From: Porcincola sp945869225
Lineage (GTDB): Bacteria > Bacillota > Clostridia > Lachnospirales > Lachnospiraceae
Assembly: GCF_052118625.1 (NCBI RefSeq)
Contig: NZ_JBQKGW010000005.1
Coordinates: 62,001 to 126,000 of the forward strand
DNA: 64,000 bases
Reading direction: 5' to 3'
The notes under the pieces are model-generated. The model had not been told where the DNA came from and searched no databases. It saw only the letters and a program-made list of their open reading frames with translations. This document shows, one piece after another, positions 8,670 to 17,565 of this stretch. Made by a program: the position numbers and the translations under genes. Position 1 is the first letter of the stretch. Every line of letters begins with the position of its first letter.

Positions 8670-11471
8670 TCAGGACCCTTCTGGTCTCTTCTGCTTCTTC
8701 CGGTAGTAGGTATCCTCCAGCGGAAGCTTTGTCCGGATTTTTCCGTCCAGCGCAAAGTACGCGCCTGCGATGGCCGGCGCTGCCGGAATGGCCGTGATCT
8801 CCCCGATGCCCTTCGCCCCGAAGGCTGTCTCGATCTCGCCTCCCTCCGGCTCATGGTGCACCATGATCGCATGGATCTCCGGAATCTGGGTGGCCCGAAG
8901 CAGTCCGAGCGTTCCGAACCGGGCCTTCGGGACGCAGTCCTTCAGCGGAAAGTCCTCCGTCACCCCATAACCCATCGACATCAGGACACCGCCCTCAATC
9001 TGCCCCTCGATTGAGAGAGGGTTGATAACCCGGCCTGCGTCGTAAGCGGCGTAGATGTCTGTGACGCGCCCCTCGTCGTCTAGGATGGCGACATTGGTCG
9101 CATAGGCGTAGGCAATGTGGCTCTTCGGGTTCGGCTTCGCCGCGCCGAGCCTGTCGGTCGGCTCGAAATAGACATATGAGAATGACTGGCCCTCAAGCCT
9201 CGACAGCTCGCCGCCTTCAGCGTCCAGAGCCTCCTTCAGCTTCCGGCCGGCGCCCCGTACGGCCTCACCTGTCAGGAGCGTCTGCCTCGACCCGGAGGTT
9301 GTGCCGGAGTCCGGGGCATTCTCGGTGTTGCTGACTGCATTGCGGATACGCGACATCGGAAGGCCGGTGATCTCCGCGATGTCCTGACAGAAAACGGTCA
9401 GACAGCCCTGCCCGATATCGGAGGCTGCCGAGTAGATGACGACGTCCCCCTTCTCCACCTGCAGCCTTGCCCGGCCCTTGTCCGGCAGACCGACACCGAC
9501 GCCCGCATTTTTCATCGCGCAGGCGATCCCGGCATGCCCCGGATGCTTTTCAAAAACGTCCCGCACCGCCAGAAGGGTCTCCCTGAGGGCTGTCGAGCCG
9601 TCCGCGATCTGCCCGTTCGGCAGCACAAGTCCCGGCTCAATCGCATTCCGAAAACGAATCTCCCACGGGGAGAGTCCGGCCTTCTTCGCCAGCAGATCGA
9701 TCACGCACTCGAGCGCGAACTCGCTCTGCGTGACGCCGAAGCCCCGGAATGCGCCGGCCGGCGGATTATTCGTATAGTACCCGTACCCGCGGATGTCCGT
9801 GTTCTGGTAGGTGTACGGGCCGACCGCGTGGGTGCAGGCACGCTCCAGAACCGGACCGCAGAGAGAGGCATAAGCCCCTGTGTCAAAGAAGATCTCGCAG
9901 TCGAGTCCGGTGAATTTTCCGTGCTCGTCGCAGCCGAGCGTGAAGGTTGCCTTCATGGCATGGCGCTTGGGATGGAAATTGATGGACTCCTGTCTGGAAA
10001 AATGAACCTTCACGGCTCTTTTGTACGTCCAGGCTGCGAGTGCCGCGATGTGCTGGGCGGAGACATCCTCCTTGCCGCCGAAGCCGCCGCCGATGAGCTG
10101 ATTCTCGACAATAACCCGTTCCGGGTTCCAGCCGAACATGATCGCGACCTCGCGCCTTGTGTCGTAGGCCCCCTGGTCGGTCGAAAGGATCTTGACGCCG
10201 TTTTTATAAGGAAAAGCCACCGCGCACTCCGGCTCCAGAAACGCATGCTCCGTAAACGGCGTCTCGAAGGTTTCCGTCACAGTGTATTTCGAGGCCTTCA
10301 GCGCCCGTTTTGCATCTCCTCTCGTCACATGCCGGCTCTGGCAGAGATTGCCCTCCTCGTGGATCCTCGGTGCGTCCGGCCGTCTGGCCTCGTCGATGTT
10401 CCGCACCGGCTCGAGCACCTCATAGTCGACATGTACAAGCTTTTTCGCTGTCTCCAGCGCATCCCGGTCTTCCGCAACGACCAGGCAGATTGCGTCTCCG
10501 ACCATCCTCGTCGTGTCGCCCTCGGCGATCATGACGTCCCAGTCCTGCTGGATGTGGCCGACCTTGTTGTGCGGCACGTCCGCCGCCGTCAGAATGCCGA
10601 TCACGCCCGGAACCTTCCTGGCTTCCAAGAGGTCGATCTTTCTGACAACCGCTCTCGGGTATGCCGCCCGTACGCACGACGCATAGGCCATGGCGGACGC
10701 ATCAAAGCCATAGACATCGCTCCGGTTCTCTGCCGTTCCGTCATAGATACTGCCGTCCCGGCGCGCCAGGGCGGCCCGCACCCGGCTCCTCTCCGGCTCC
10801 TCCGGCAGGCTGAGCTCACAGCTTCTCCTGCGGTACGGGACATCCTCCTCGAGACCGTAGGCGCGGTTAAGATTCTGCCAGACGTCCTCAATCTCGATAT
10901 CATCCGGGTACTTGCCGGTTCCAAGCACCTTCTTGCGCACGTCAACGCGGAAGGTTCTGGTCCCGACACGCCCGTAATCCTCCTGTTCCGGCTCGTAGTC
11001 GATCTGCTTCACGCCCCGGAGCACCTCTCCCGCGAGACGGATACCCTCTATGATCTTCCGGTATCCGGTACAGCGGCAGAGGTTGCCGCGGATCGCCGTC
11101 TTGATTTCCTCATCTGTCGGATCCGGGTTCTGCCTGAGCAGCCCGGCTGCGCTGATGACCATTCCCGGCGTGCAGAAGCCGCACTGGACGGAGCCGCTGA
11201 CCCCGAACGCATAGACAAATGCTTCCTTCTCGAGGTCTGTCAGCCCCTCCACTGTGACGATTTCCTTCCCGGCAACTCTCTGCGTCTTCAGAACGCAGGC
11301 TCTTGTCGGTTTCCCGTCCACCAGAATCATGCAGGCCCCGCAGGCGCCCTCACTGCACCCATCCTTGACAGAATGAAGATGAAGTTCGTCCCGAAGAAAA
11401 CGGAGCATCGACGTCTGTTTCGATGTCGATACACGTTTTCCATTCACCGTGAATGTATACTGCTCAGCCAT
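8670..11471 (-). CDS. xdhD: fused xanthine dehydrogenase-type molybdenum hydroxylase (2Fe-2S plus molybdopterin)
   Basis: Molybdenum hydroxylase of the xanthine dehydrogenase family, 933 residues, similar in build and length to E. coli XdhD. The N-terminal 2Fe-2S ferredoxin domain has C39, C44, C47 and C59. The second 2Fe-2S domain has C97, C100, C132 and C134. The molybdopterin domain follows, with GGGFGGKED, AFRGFGVTQ and the C-terminal GAKGIGE segment. No FAD domain is present in the protein and no FAD-subunit gene lies nearby. The start at 11471 (MAEQYTFTVNGK) has AAGGAG five bases upstream; an in-frame upstream ATG lacks this. It presumably hydroxylates or dehydroxylates a purine; electron exchange with YgfK is inference. 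Confidence 0.93.
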   Translation of the reverse strand: MAEQYTFTVNGKRVSTSKQTSMLRFLRDELHLHSVKDGCSEGACGACMILVDGKPTRACVLKTQRVAGKEIVTVEGLTDLEKEAFVYAFGVSGSVQCGFCTPGMVISAAGLLRQNPDPTDEEIKTAIRGNLCRCTGYRKIIEGIRLAGEVLRGVKQIDYEPEQEDYGRVGTRTFRVDVRKKVLGTGKYPDDIEIEDVWQNLNRAYGLEEDVPYRRRSCELSLPEEPERSRVRAALARRDGSIYDGTAENRSDVYGFDASAMAYASCVRAAYPRAVVRKIDLLEARKVPGVIGILTAADVPHNKVGHIQQDWDVMIAEGDTTRMVGDAICLVVAEDRDALETAKKLVHVDYEVLEPVRNIDEARRPDAPRIHEEGNLCQSRHVTRGDAKRALKASKYTVTETFETPFTEHAFLEPECAVAFPYKNGVKILSTDQGAYDTRREVAIMFGWNPERVIVENQLIGGGFGGKEDVSAQHIAALAAWTYKRAVKVHFSRQESINFHPKRHAMKATFTLGCDEHGKFTGLDCEIFFDTGAYASLCGPVLERACTHAVGPYTYQNTDIRGYGYYTNNPPAGAFRGFGVTQSEFALECVIDLLAKKAGLSPWEIRFRNAIEPGLVLPNGQIADGSTALRETLLAVRDVFEKHPGHAGIACAMKNAGVGVGLPDKGRARLQVEKGDVVIYSAASDIGQGCLTVFCQDIAEITGLPMSRIRNAVSNTENAPDSGTTSGSRQTLLTGEAVRGAGRKLKEALDAEGGELSRLEGQSFSYVYFEPTDRLGAAKPNPKSHIAYAYATNVAILDDEGRVTDIYAAYDAGRVINPLSIEGQIEGGVLMSMGYGVTEDFPLKDCVPKARFGTLGLLRATQIPEIHAIMVHHEPEGGEIETAFGAKGIGEITAIPAAPAIAGAYFALDGKIRTKLPLEDTYYRKKQKRPEGS

Positions 11472-11547
11472 GTCGGCTCCTTCTTGCCAATTCATAAGTC
11501 CACTTTGCTTCATTATTTCGTGTCTCGCAGAAACTCCGGGCACGGCA

Positions 11548-11580
11548 TGACCGGTCGCTCAGAAAAGAGCAAGCCGGTCA
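11548..11580 (-). other. hairpin between ygfK and xdhD
   Basis: TGACCGG and CCGGTCA with an inner GCTC/GAGC pair form a stem around AGAAAA in the 127-base gap between ygfK and xdhD. No U run follows. It may set relative expression by RNA processing or partial termination. Confidence 0.4.
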
Positions 11581-11598
11581 TGATCCTGTACTGTTCAG

Positions 11599-14500
11599 TT
11601 ACGCTTCCGTACGCTCTCCGGCGCCCGGAGCAAGCAGATAGCTGTGATTCCGGATAGCCTCCAGTATAAACTCTCTCAGCGGTTCATACAGAGCGGACTT
11701 TTCAGCCACATCGACCTCCTGCACCTTTCCGGCAAAACGCAGACGTACATGTGTCCCCTCAAGCACCAGGAAGCCCTGATTCTCGCTGCTGTCCATGTCC
11801 TCCTTCGACCAGAACAGCGTCAGCTTGTCCTTGTATGGACGCCCGCTGTACGGGCAGAAGACCGCGCAGTTGCCGCACTCGTTGCACATCCCGTCCATGT
11901 GAAGAATCTGATCCATCTTCAGGCCCGGGACCTTGATCGCGATATTCGCGCGGTTCGGGCAGACATCCGTGCAGACCTCGCAGACGGTCGCGCAGCCCAG
12001 ACACCTCGGGTCGGGCTCCTGCGTGAGCGCTGCTGTCAGCTGCCCCTTCTTTCTCAGAAGCACTGCCTCATTTCCTGCGGCATTCTCCTCCTCGTACCGG
12101 TCAAAATGTGCGCCGGCTATGGCCTGTGCGCACCTTGCTGCATCCGCGATGGCCTTGACGACCGTCGCCGGCCCCCTTCTGCCGTCACCGACCGCATAGA
12201 TATGAGGCTTTGAGGTCTGAAGATGCTCATCGACCACCGGACGCCCCTTCTCATCGAGCCTGACAGACAGGTTCTCATACAAGGTGGTATCGATTCTTTC
12301 CCCGACGGCTGTGATCACCGTATCCGCCGGAAGCAGTTTCTTCTCGCCGCTGTCAACCGGTCTTCTCCTGCCGCTCTCGTCGGGCTCGCCGAGCTTCATG
12401 ACCGAGCAGACAAGCGTTCCATCCTTCAGGCTGACCGGTGCCAGCAGTTCCTCGAAGATCACGCCATCCTCGAGCGCCATCCTCAGCTCTTCCTCGTCCG
12501 CCGGCATATAGCGCTTCGTTCTGCGGTAGACAAGACGGACGGTGCGGACGCCTCTCTGGCGGACCGCCGCCCTGGCCACATCCATCGCGGTGTTGCCGCC
12601 GCCGATGACGACAACGTCCTTTCCAAGGTTCAGCGAATCCTGTCCGTACTTGACGGCTGTCAGGAAATCGAGCGCATCCATGGACTTTCCTTCCTTCAGC
12701 ACCGGGGCGGAACCCTTCCAGGCGCCTGTCGCGAGGACAAAGTCCGTGAAGCCGTCCTTCTTCAGCTGCTCAAGGTCTGTGATTTCCCTGCCCGTGATGA
12801 TCCGGGCTCCGAACCGCTGGCAGAGCTTGACGTCCTTCTCAATCCTCCGGTCCTCGATCCGGAAATGAGGGATCGCGTATTTCACAATTCCGCCGGCTTC
12901 CTGCCTCTTCTCGAACACGACCGTCTCGACGCCGGCTCTTGAAAGGAAGAAGGCAGACGCCAGTCCGGCAGGCCCCGCGCCGATCACGGCTGCCTTTTTG
13001 CCGGAAGCCTTCGGTGCCGGCCGCTTCGGCTCGCTCATATAGGTGTCGTAGGCACTTTCCGCCGCCTGCAGCTTCACCTCACGGATATGCAGTCCCTCCT
13101 CGTAGTAATTCCGCATGCACCGGTCCGCACAGGTATGCGGGCAGAGCGTTCCTGTGATGAACGGAAGGGCGTTCTTCTCGACAATGATCCGGAAGGCATC
13201 GTACGGGCGGCCTTCCTCCATCGCCTGCAGGTAGGCCGGAATATCCTGGTGGATCGGGCAGGACGTCGTGCAGGGCGAAAGGAAGCAGTTCATCAAAGGC
13301 AGGCTCTCCTCCACCTTCCTCGACGGCAGCGGCTTCACCGGTTTGTTATAACGTCCGCTTTCAAGCGCCCTCTTCTCCAGCTTCGTGACAGCAGAGACAT
13401 CGACCTTCGTGAATGCCTTGCCCGGAATATCCGAGAGGACCTTGTAGAACTGCGACAGCCGCTCATATCCGCCCGGCTTGAGGATCGTGGAAGCCACGGT
13501 CACCGGCCAGACGCCTGCTGAGACAAGGTCATGGATGTTGAAATAGTCCGCTCCGCCGCAGTAGGAGATCCGGAGCTTTCCGTTAAACTGCTCCGAAAGC
13601 CGGCGGGCCAGCTCGATCGTCAGCGGGAACAGGGCACGCCCTGACATATACATCTCCTCGCTCGGGAGCTCATGCGCCTTCACGTCAACCGGGAAGGTGT
13701 TCGTCAGCTTCACGCCGAAGGACAGGCCGAGCTCATCCGCCTCTTCCTGCAGGCGCTCCAGCATCGGGACTGCGTCCTTCCACTGCAGATCCGTCGTGAA
13801 ATGATGATCGTCGAACGCGATATAGTCAAAACCGAGTCCGTCCAGCGTTCTGCGCGCATACTCGTAGCCCAGAAGCGTCGGGTTGCACTTGACGAAGGTA
13901 TTCAGCTTCTTTGTCTTCAGCATGTAGGAGGCGATGGCCTCGATTTCCGACGGCGGACAGCCGTGCAGAGTCGACTCGGTCACGGAATCCGAGATCTTGG
14001 ACGGAATCCGGCGGATATCGCTCACGGTCACATGGCGGAGCTTTTTGCTCCTGACCGCCTCAAGGGAAGTTTCCACACAGTCCCGGAAAACCTCATCCTT
14101 TGACGCGTCGATCATGGTGTCGATAAAGTGGTTGACCTTCGGCTGCCGGATGCCGTCGAGGTCATATCCGACCGACATATTGAAGACGATGCCGTCCGGG
14201 TCGCCCAGATCGAATTCCTTCGCGATGATGTGAATGATGAACCAGGCCTTGATGTACTCGTGCAGCGCTTCCTCCACGGTCAGCTCTGTCGACCACTCGC
14301 AGTTGTAGCCCTCATCCTGCATCTCGATGCAGGGCTTCGGGACACACTTCGCAAGCTCGCGTCCGTCCATCTTCTGGACCGTCTTGAGCTCAAACCAGGA
14401 TGAGCCGCCCGCATAGGCTGCAATCAGGTTCTGCGCCAGCTGCGTGTTCGGCCCTGCCGCCGGTCCGTAGACCGTCTCAATTGTCTGCCCGAAGATCGGG

Positions 14501-14625
14501 AACCGCTTCTCCTCGTCCCGCTGCACAACCTTGCGGACACCGAAGATGCTTCTGTTCTTCTTGTACTCTGTCAGCACCCAGTCCAGAAGATCCCTGAACG
14601 GGATCGGACGCATGATATCGCTCAT
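11599..14625 (-). CDS. ygfK: YgfK, NAD(P)H/FAD/iron-sulfur oxidoreductase
   Basis: Large oxidoreductase of 1008 residues, annotated in databases as putative selenate reductase subunit YgfK. The N-terminal third resembles a dihydropyrimidine-dehydrogenase-like barrel. The middle has the GltD-type Fe-S segment CFLSPCTTSCPIHQDIPAYL and CPHTCADRC, an FAD site VIGAGPAGLASAFF, an NAD(P)H site VVVIGGGNTAMDVA and HIYAVGDGRRGP. The C-terminus has ferredoxin cysteines CLGCATVCEVCTDVC and CNECGNCAVFC. It lies between ssnA and xdhD, and GGAGGG precedes the ATG at eight bases. Recent work on gut anaerobes ties it to uric acid use. As xdhD has no FAD partner, YgfK is the natural candidate to exchange electrons with it. 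Confidence 0.94.
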   Translation of the reverse strand: MSDIMRPIPFRDLLDWVLTEYKKNRSIFGVRKVVQRDEEKRFPIFGQTIETVYGPAAGPNTQLAQNLIAAYAGGSSWFELKTVQKMDGRELAKCVPKPCIEMQDEGYNCEWSTELTVEEALHEYIKAWFIIHIIAKEFDLGDPDGIVFNMSVGYDLDGIRQPKVNHFIDTMIDASKDEVFRDCVETSLEAVRSKKLRHVTVSDIRRIPSKISDSVTESTLHGCPPSEIEAIASYMLKTKKLNTFVKCNPTLLGYEYARRTLDGLGFDYIAFDDHHFTTDLQWKDAVPMLERLQEEADELGLSFGVKLTNTFPVDVKAHELPSEEMYMSGRALFPLTIELARRLSEQFNGKLRISYCGGADYFNIHDLVSAGVWPVTVASTILKPGGYERLSQFYKVLSDIPGKAFTKVDVSAVTKLEKRALESGRYNKPVKPLPSRKVEESLPLMNCFLSPCTTSCPIHQDIPAYLQAMEEGRPYDAFRIIVEKNALPFITGTLCPHTCADRCMRNYYEEGLHIREVKLQAAESAYDTYMSEPKRPAPKASGKKAAVIGAGPAGLASAFFLSRAGVETVVFEKRQEAGGIVKYAIPHFRIEDRRIEKDVKLCQRFGARIITGREITDLEQLKKDGFTDFVLATGAWKGSAPVLKEGKSMDALDFLTAVKYGQDSLNLGKDVVVIGGGNTAMDVARAAVRQRGVRTVRLVYRRTKRYMPADEEELRMALEDGVIFEELLAPVSLKDGTLVCSVMKLGEPDESGRRRPVDSGEKKLLPADTVITAVGERIDTTLYENLSVRLDEKGRPVVDEHLQTSKPHIYAVGDGRRGPATVVKAIADAARCAQAIAGAHFDRYEEENAAGNEAVLLRKKGQLTAALTQEPDPRCLGCATVCEVCTDVCPNRANIAIKVPGLKMDQILHMDGMCNECGNCAVFCPYSGRPYKDKLTLFWSKEDMDSSENQGFLVLEGTHVRLRFAGKVQEVDVAEKSALYEPLREFILEAIRNHSYLLAPGAGERTEA

Positions 14626-14701
14626 AACCTGAACCCTCCTGTTTTCCTGTTCCTGCTCTCCCTGCTTGATATTCCCCGCTTTGCTTTTTTTGTTTTATCT
14701 G

Positions 14702-16060
14702 TTACAGATAATCCTTCGGATGATACGAAGTCTCATTCAGGGACCCCCAGAGCCTGCACGCCTGCTCCATCGAGAACGCGTTGATCTTCTCTTCGTCGAT
14801 TCCGACAAACGCACGGTCCTTGTAAAGCACCTTCCCGTTGATGATGGTTGTCCGGCAATTGTGTCCGTTCATCCCGAACAGCAGATGACCATCGATGTTC
14901 TCATCCGAGATCGGGGTAAATGGATCATAGTCCATGACGATGACGTCTGCGGCTGCTCCCGGCTTCAGGATTCCGACCGGCTTCTTGAAATACCTGCCTG
15001 CGATCTCCCGGTTGTTCTCAAAGAGCATCTTCATGTCCTCGCCCCAGGCGACATTCGGCATCTCCGCGTTGTGCCGCTGGATGATCAGGAAGACCTTCAG
15101 AGACTCGAGCATGTCGTGCGTGTAGGCGTCTGTCCCCATACCAACAAGAATGCCCTTCTTCATCATCTGAAGGACCGGCGCGCAGCCGACTGCGTTGCCC
15201 ATGTTCGATTCCGGATTGTTGACGACCATCGTCCCGGTCTCCCGGATGATGTCCATCTCGCTGCCGCTCAGATGGATGCAGTGGCCGAGCAGCGTCTTCT
15301 TTCCGAGGATATTGTTGTTCAGAAGCCGTTCGACCGGTCTCGTGCCGTAATTCTGAAGGCTGTCCCAGACATCATTCATGCCCTCTGCCACGTGGATGTG
15401 GAAACCGGTCCGGCCGTCGTTGGCCTCCACCATCTTCTCAAATGTCCGATCAGAGATGGTGAACAGCGCGTGGCCGCCGAACATTGCCTTGATCATGTCG
15501 CTGTTTTCCTTCTCGCACCATGTGAGGAAGTCGGCGTTCTCCTGGATGCTCTGAAGACACTTCTCCTCCCCGTCGCGCTCCGAAACCTCATAGCAGAGGC
15601 AGGCACGCATGCCGAGCTCCTTTGCGACATCCTTGATCGCAAACAGAGAACCCGGGATTTCACAGAAGGATGCATGGTGATCGAAGATCGTCGTCACACC
15701 GTCGCGGATGCACTCGAGGATCGTCACGTAGGCGCTTGCCCTTGTCAGGTCGAGATCCAGTCTCCGGTCGATCGCCCACCACATGCCGTCGAGGATCTCA
15801 TAGAAATTCGTCGGATTGTATCCTTTGACCGACAGCCCTCTCGCAAGCCCGGAGTAGATATGGGTATGGACATTGATAAAGCCCGGCATGATGAGACCGC
15901 CTTTCGCGTCGATGGTCTCCGCCTTCGGATACTTTTTCTCCATATCCGGGCAGGTTCCGACTTCCAGAATCTGCTCCCCGTCTATGACGACCGCACCGTC
16001 CTTATAGTACGGATGCGCTGCGTCCCTGGTAATCACACGTCCATTTTTGACAATCAGCAT
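14702..16060 (-). CDS. ssnA: SsnA family aminohydrolase
   Basis: Zinc amidohydrolase of the SsnA/TrzN/guanine-deaminase superfamily, 452 residues. Metal ligands are visible as H65 and H67 in GFINVHTHIYSG, the later GHCIHLSGSE histidine, and the aspartate in MGTDAYTHDM. The start at 16060 (MLIVKNGRV) has GGAGG eight bases upstream; the longer frame upstream lacks support. It is the first gene of the minus-strand purine island and is divergent from the YheO-like regulator. In this pathway it is expected to deaminate or ring-open a purine-derived intermediate; the substrate is not evident from sequence. Confidence 0.93.
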   Translation of the reverse strand: MLIVKNGRVITRDAAHPYYKDGAVVIDGEQILEVGTCPDMEKKYPKAETIDAKGGLIMPGFINVHTHIYSGLARGLSVKGYNPTNFYEILDGMWWAIDRRLDLDLTRASAYVTILECIRDGVTTIFDHHASFCEIPGSLFAIKDVAKELGMRACLCYEVSERDGEEKCLQSIQENADFLTWCEKENSDMIKAMFGGHALFTISDRTFEKMVEANDGRTGFHIHVAEGMNDVWDSLQNYGTRPVERLLNNNILGKKTLLGHCIHLSGSEMDIIRETGTMVVNNPESNMGNAVGCAPVLQMMKKGILVGMGTDAYTHDMLESLKVFLIIQRHNAEMPNVAWGEDMKMLFENNREIAGRYFKKPVGILKPGAAADVIVMDYDPFTPISDENIDGHLLFGMNGHNCRTTIINGKVLYKDRAFVGIDEEKINAFSMEQACRLWGSLNETSYHPKDYL

Positions 16061-16120
16061 CGTCCCTTCCTCCTTTTCATCTTCAAATCCGGTGTTCTGC
16101 TGCAGCAGTTTCATCTATGA

Positions 16121-16149
16121 TTGAAAAAACATTCTGTCTGCCTTACAAT
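16121..16149 (+). promoter_or_regulatory. sigma-A promoter of the YheO-like regulator
   Basis: TTGAAA (16121-16126), a 17-base spacer and TACAAT (16144-16149) form a good promoter reading toward the regulator gene. The same region must hold the ssnA promoter on the other strand, so the two are likely to share regulatory sites. ATTGAAAAAA and TTTTTTATTCAAT flank it as a loose inverted repeat. Confidence 0.75.
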
Positions 16150-16220
16150 AAATCCGATCTTTTTTATTCAATATGGACCCGCAACCGCCGCCGGTATTCT
16201 GCGGCAGAATGGAGCTTTTT

Positions 16221-16868
16221 ATGAGTCAGCCTTACAATTTTGACAACTGGAAACGCCTCGTCAGGGCGCTTGCCATGCAGTACGGTTCAATGTGCGAGGT
16301 CGTTCTGCACGACCTGACCGGCGGCGACCCCAGCCACACCATCATCGCCATCGAGAACGGCCAGATCTCCGGACGCAAGGTCGGTGACGGCTCCTCTGTG
16401 ATTGCAGCGGAGGCGATGGAAGAACTGAACAAGGTTCACGAGGACCGGCTCTCCTATCTGACCAGAACCCACGACGGAAAGATTCTGAAATCGACCAGCC
16501 TCTTCATCCGTGATGACGACGGCCGTATCGTCGGGATCCTCGGTCTCAATACCGACCTGTCCCTCTCCCTTGCCGCGGAGAATGCGCTCCATTCCTTCAA
16601 TACCAGCACTGACCGGGAATCCGAGCCCCAGCAGATCACCACGAATGTCTCTGATCTGCTCGACACGCTGATTCAGGAAAGTATCCGGATTGCCGGCAAA
16701 CCGGCTGCCCTCATGGACAAGACGGACAAGATCCGCGCCATCCGCTTTCTCAACGACAGCGGCGCCTTCCTGATCACCAAGTCCGGTCCGAAGATCTGCC
16801 AGGTCTTCAACATCTCCAAATACACGCTGTACAGCTACCTCGACGAAGCCAGACAGCAAAATGACTGA
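16221..16868 (+). CDS. YheO/DauR-like PAS-HTH transcriptional regulator
   Basis: Predicted DNA-binding regulator of 215 residues. The N-terminal YheO-like PAS domain (about 1-120) includes CEVVLHDLTGG and GRIVGILGLNTDLS. The C-terminal helix-turn-helix (about 165-212) includes KTDKIRAIRFLNDSGAFL and CQVFNISKYTLYSYL. DauR and YheO share this build. The start at 16221 (MSQPYNF) has GGAG six bases upstream; an earlier in-frame ATG has no good site. It is divergent from ssnA with a 160-base shared control region, which makes it the prime candidate to sense a purine or a breakdown product and control the island. The ligand and direction of control are unknown. Confidence 0.88.
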   Translation: MSQPYNFDNWKRLVRALAMQYGSMCEVVLHDLTGGDPSHTIIAIENGQISGRKVGDGSSVIAAEAMEELNKVHEDRLSYLTRTHDGKILKSTSLFIRDDDGRIVGILGLNTDLSLSLAAENALHSFNTSTDRESEPQQITTNVSDLLDTLIQESIRIAGKPAALMDKTDKIRAIRFLNDSGAFLITKSGPKICQVFNISKYTLYSYLDEARQQND

Positions 16869-17030
16869 CTTTTGTTGATATTGCTGACTTGATTATACAT
16901 CTTTCAGCGCATGATTGGTATAGTCATCGCACAATATCTGAAATCTTTTTTGGATGCATGCCGATTTTTCTGTTTGCTTTCAACCTTCATCCTTTCGTAC
17001 TCCGTGCGTGGTGATGAGCGGCCGCTTTCA

Positions 17031-17076
17031 ACAAAAAGGGGGCTGTGCAGCATATTGATCGCCGCACAGCCCCCTT
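17031..17076 (-). terminator. terminator downstream of luxS, possibly bidirectional
   Basis: An 11-base-pair stem GGGGGCTGTGC/GCACAGCCCCC (17038-17048 with 17064-17074) is followed on the minus strand by five U. It ends luxS transcription and may also stop transcripts from the regulator on the plus strand. The 170 bases between the regulator stop and this stem hold nothing else I can support. Confidence 0.88.
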
Positions 17077-17085
17077 GCTATGTTC

Positions 17086-17565
17086 TCACGCGCCTTCCGT
17101 ACTCAGGAAATACTGATACCGCATATCCTCCGGCTTCAGCTTTTCCAGCACCTCGAGGTATTCCGCCGCATCCTTTCTGCAGGCCTGAAGATCATGGTCC
17201 AGATAGTTTCCGCACTCCTCGATCTTCGCACCCGGTATCTCACCTTCAAAATCCCGCATGAAGCGGAAGGAGTTCACGATACAGTCCAGCACCTCCGCAT
17301 CCGTCAGTCCTCTCGTCAGAAAGTACATCCCGGTCCGGCAGCCCATCGGTCCGACATAGATCACGCCGTCCTTGTACTGACTGTTGCGCGCATAGGTTGC
17401 AAACAGGTGCTCCATCGTGTGGATGGAACCATTTGACAGATAGCTGCCGTGATTGGGCTCCTTCATCCGCACATCCCAGGTTCTGACGTCGCCGTCCTCC
17501 CTTGAGAGATAGACACCCCTCTTCAGTTTCGTATGATCCACACAGAAGCTCTGAATCTGCTTCAT
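17086..17565 (-). CDS. luxS: S-ribosylhomocysteine lyase (autoinducer-2 synthase)
   Basis: LuxS cleaves S-ribosylhomocysteine to homocysteine and DPD, the precursor of autoinducer-2, in the activated methyl cycle. It has 159 residues, the usual length. The metal-binding HTMEH gives H49 and H53 with catalytic E52. C76 in GPMGCRTG is the catalytic cysteine and C118 in EECGNY the third metal ligand. Its ATG overlaps the stop codon of the upstream glgB-like gene by four bases (ATGA), so translation is likely coupled. No Pfs/MTAN gene lies nearby. Confidence 0.97.
   Translation of the reverse strand: MKQIQSFCVDHTKLKRGVYLSREDGDVRTWDVRMKEPNHGSYLSNGSIHTMEHLFATYARNSQYKDGVIYVGPMGCRTGMYFLTRGLTDAEVLDCIVNSFRFMRDFEGEIPGAKIEECGNYLDHDLQACRKDAAEYLEVLEKLKPEDMRYQYFLSTEGA

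Noticed and set aside
9534..11657. A 707-codon open frame on the plus strand, opposite xdhD
   Set aside because: It lies fully antisense to a gene with clear domains, and its composition (Arg, Leu, His, Asp rich) is what an antisense frame of a GC-rich gene gives. No ribosome binding site or domain is visible.
8670..14625. Selenium-dependent hydroxylase or selenate reductase
   Set aside because: Database names for these families mention selenium, but no selD, selenocysteine element or other selenium gene is in the window, so I do not assert selenium dependence.
16061..16180. A defined ssnA promoter on the minus strand
   Set aside because: Candidate -35 TTGAAT and TTGTAA lack a matching -10, so no single promoter is supported.
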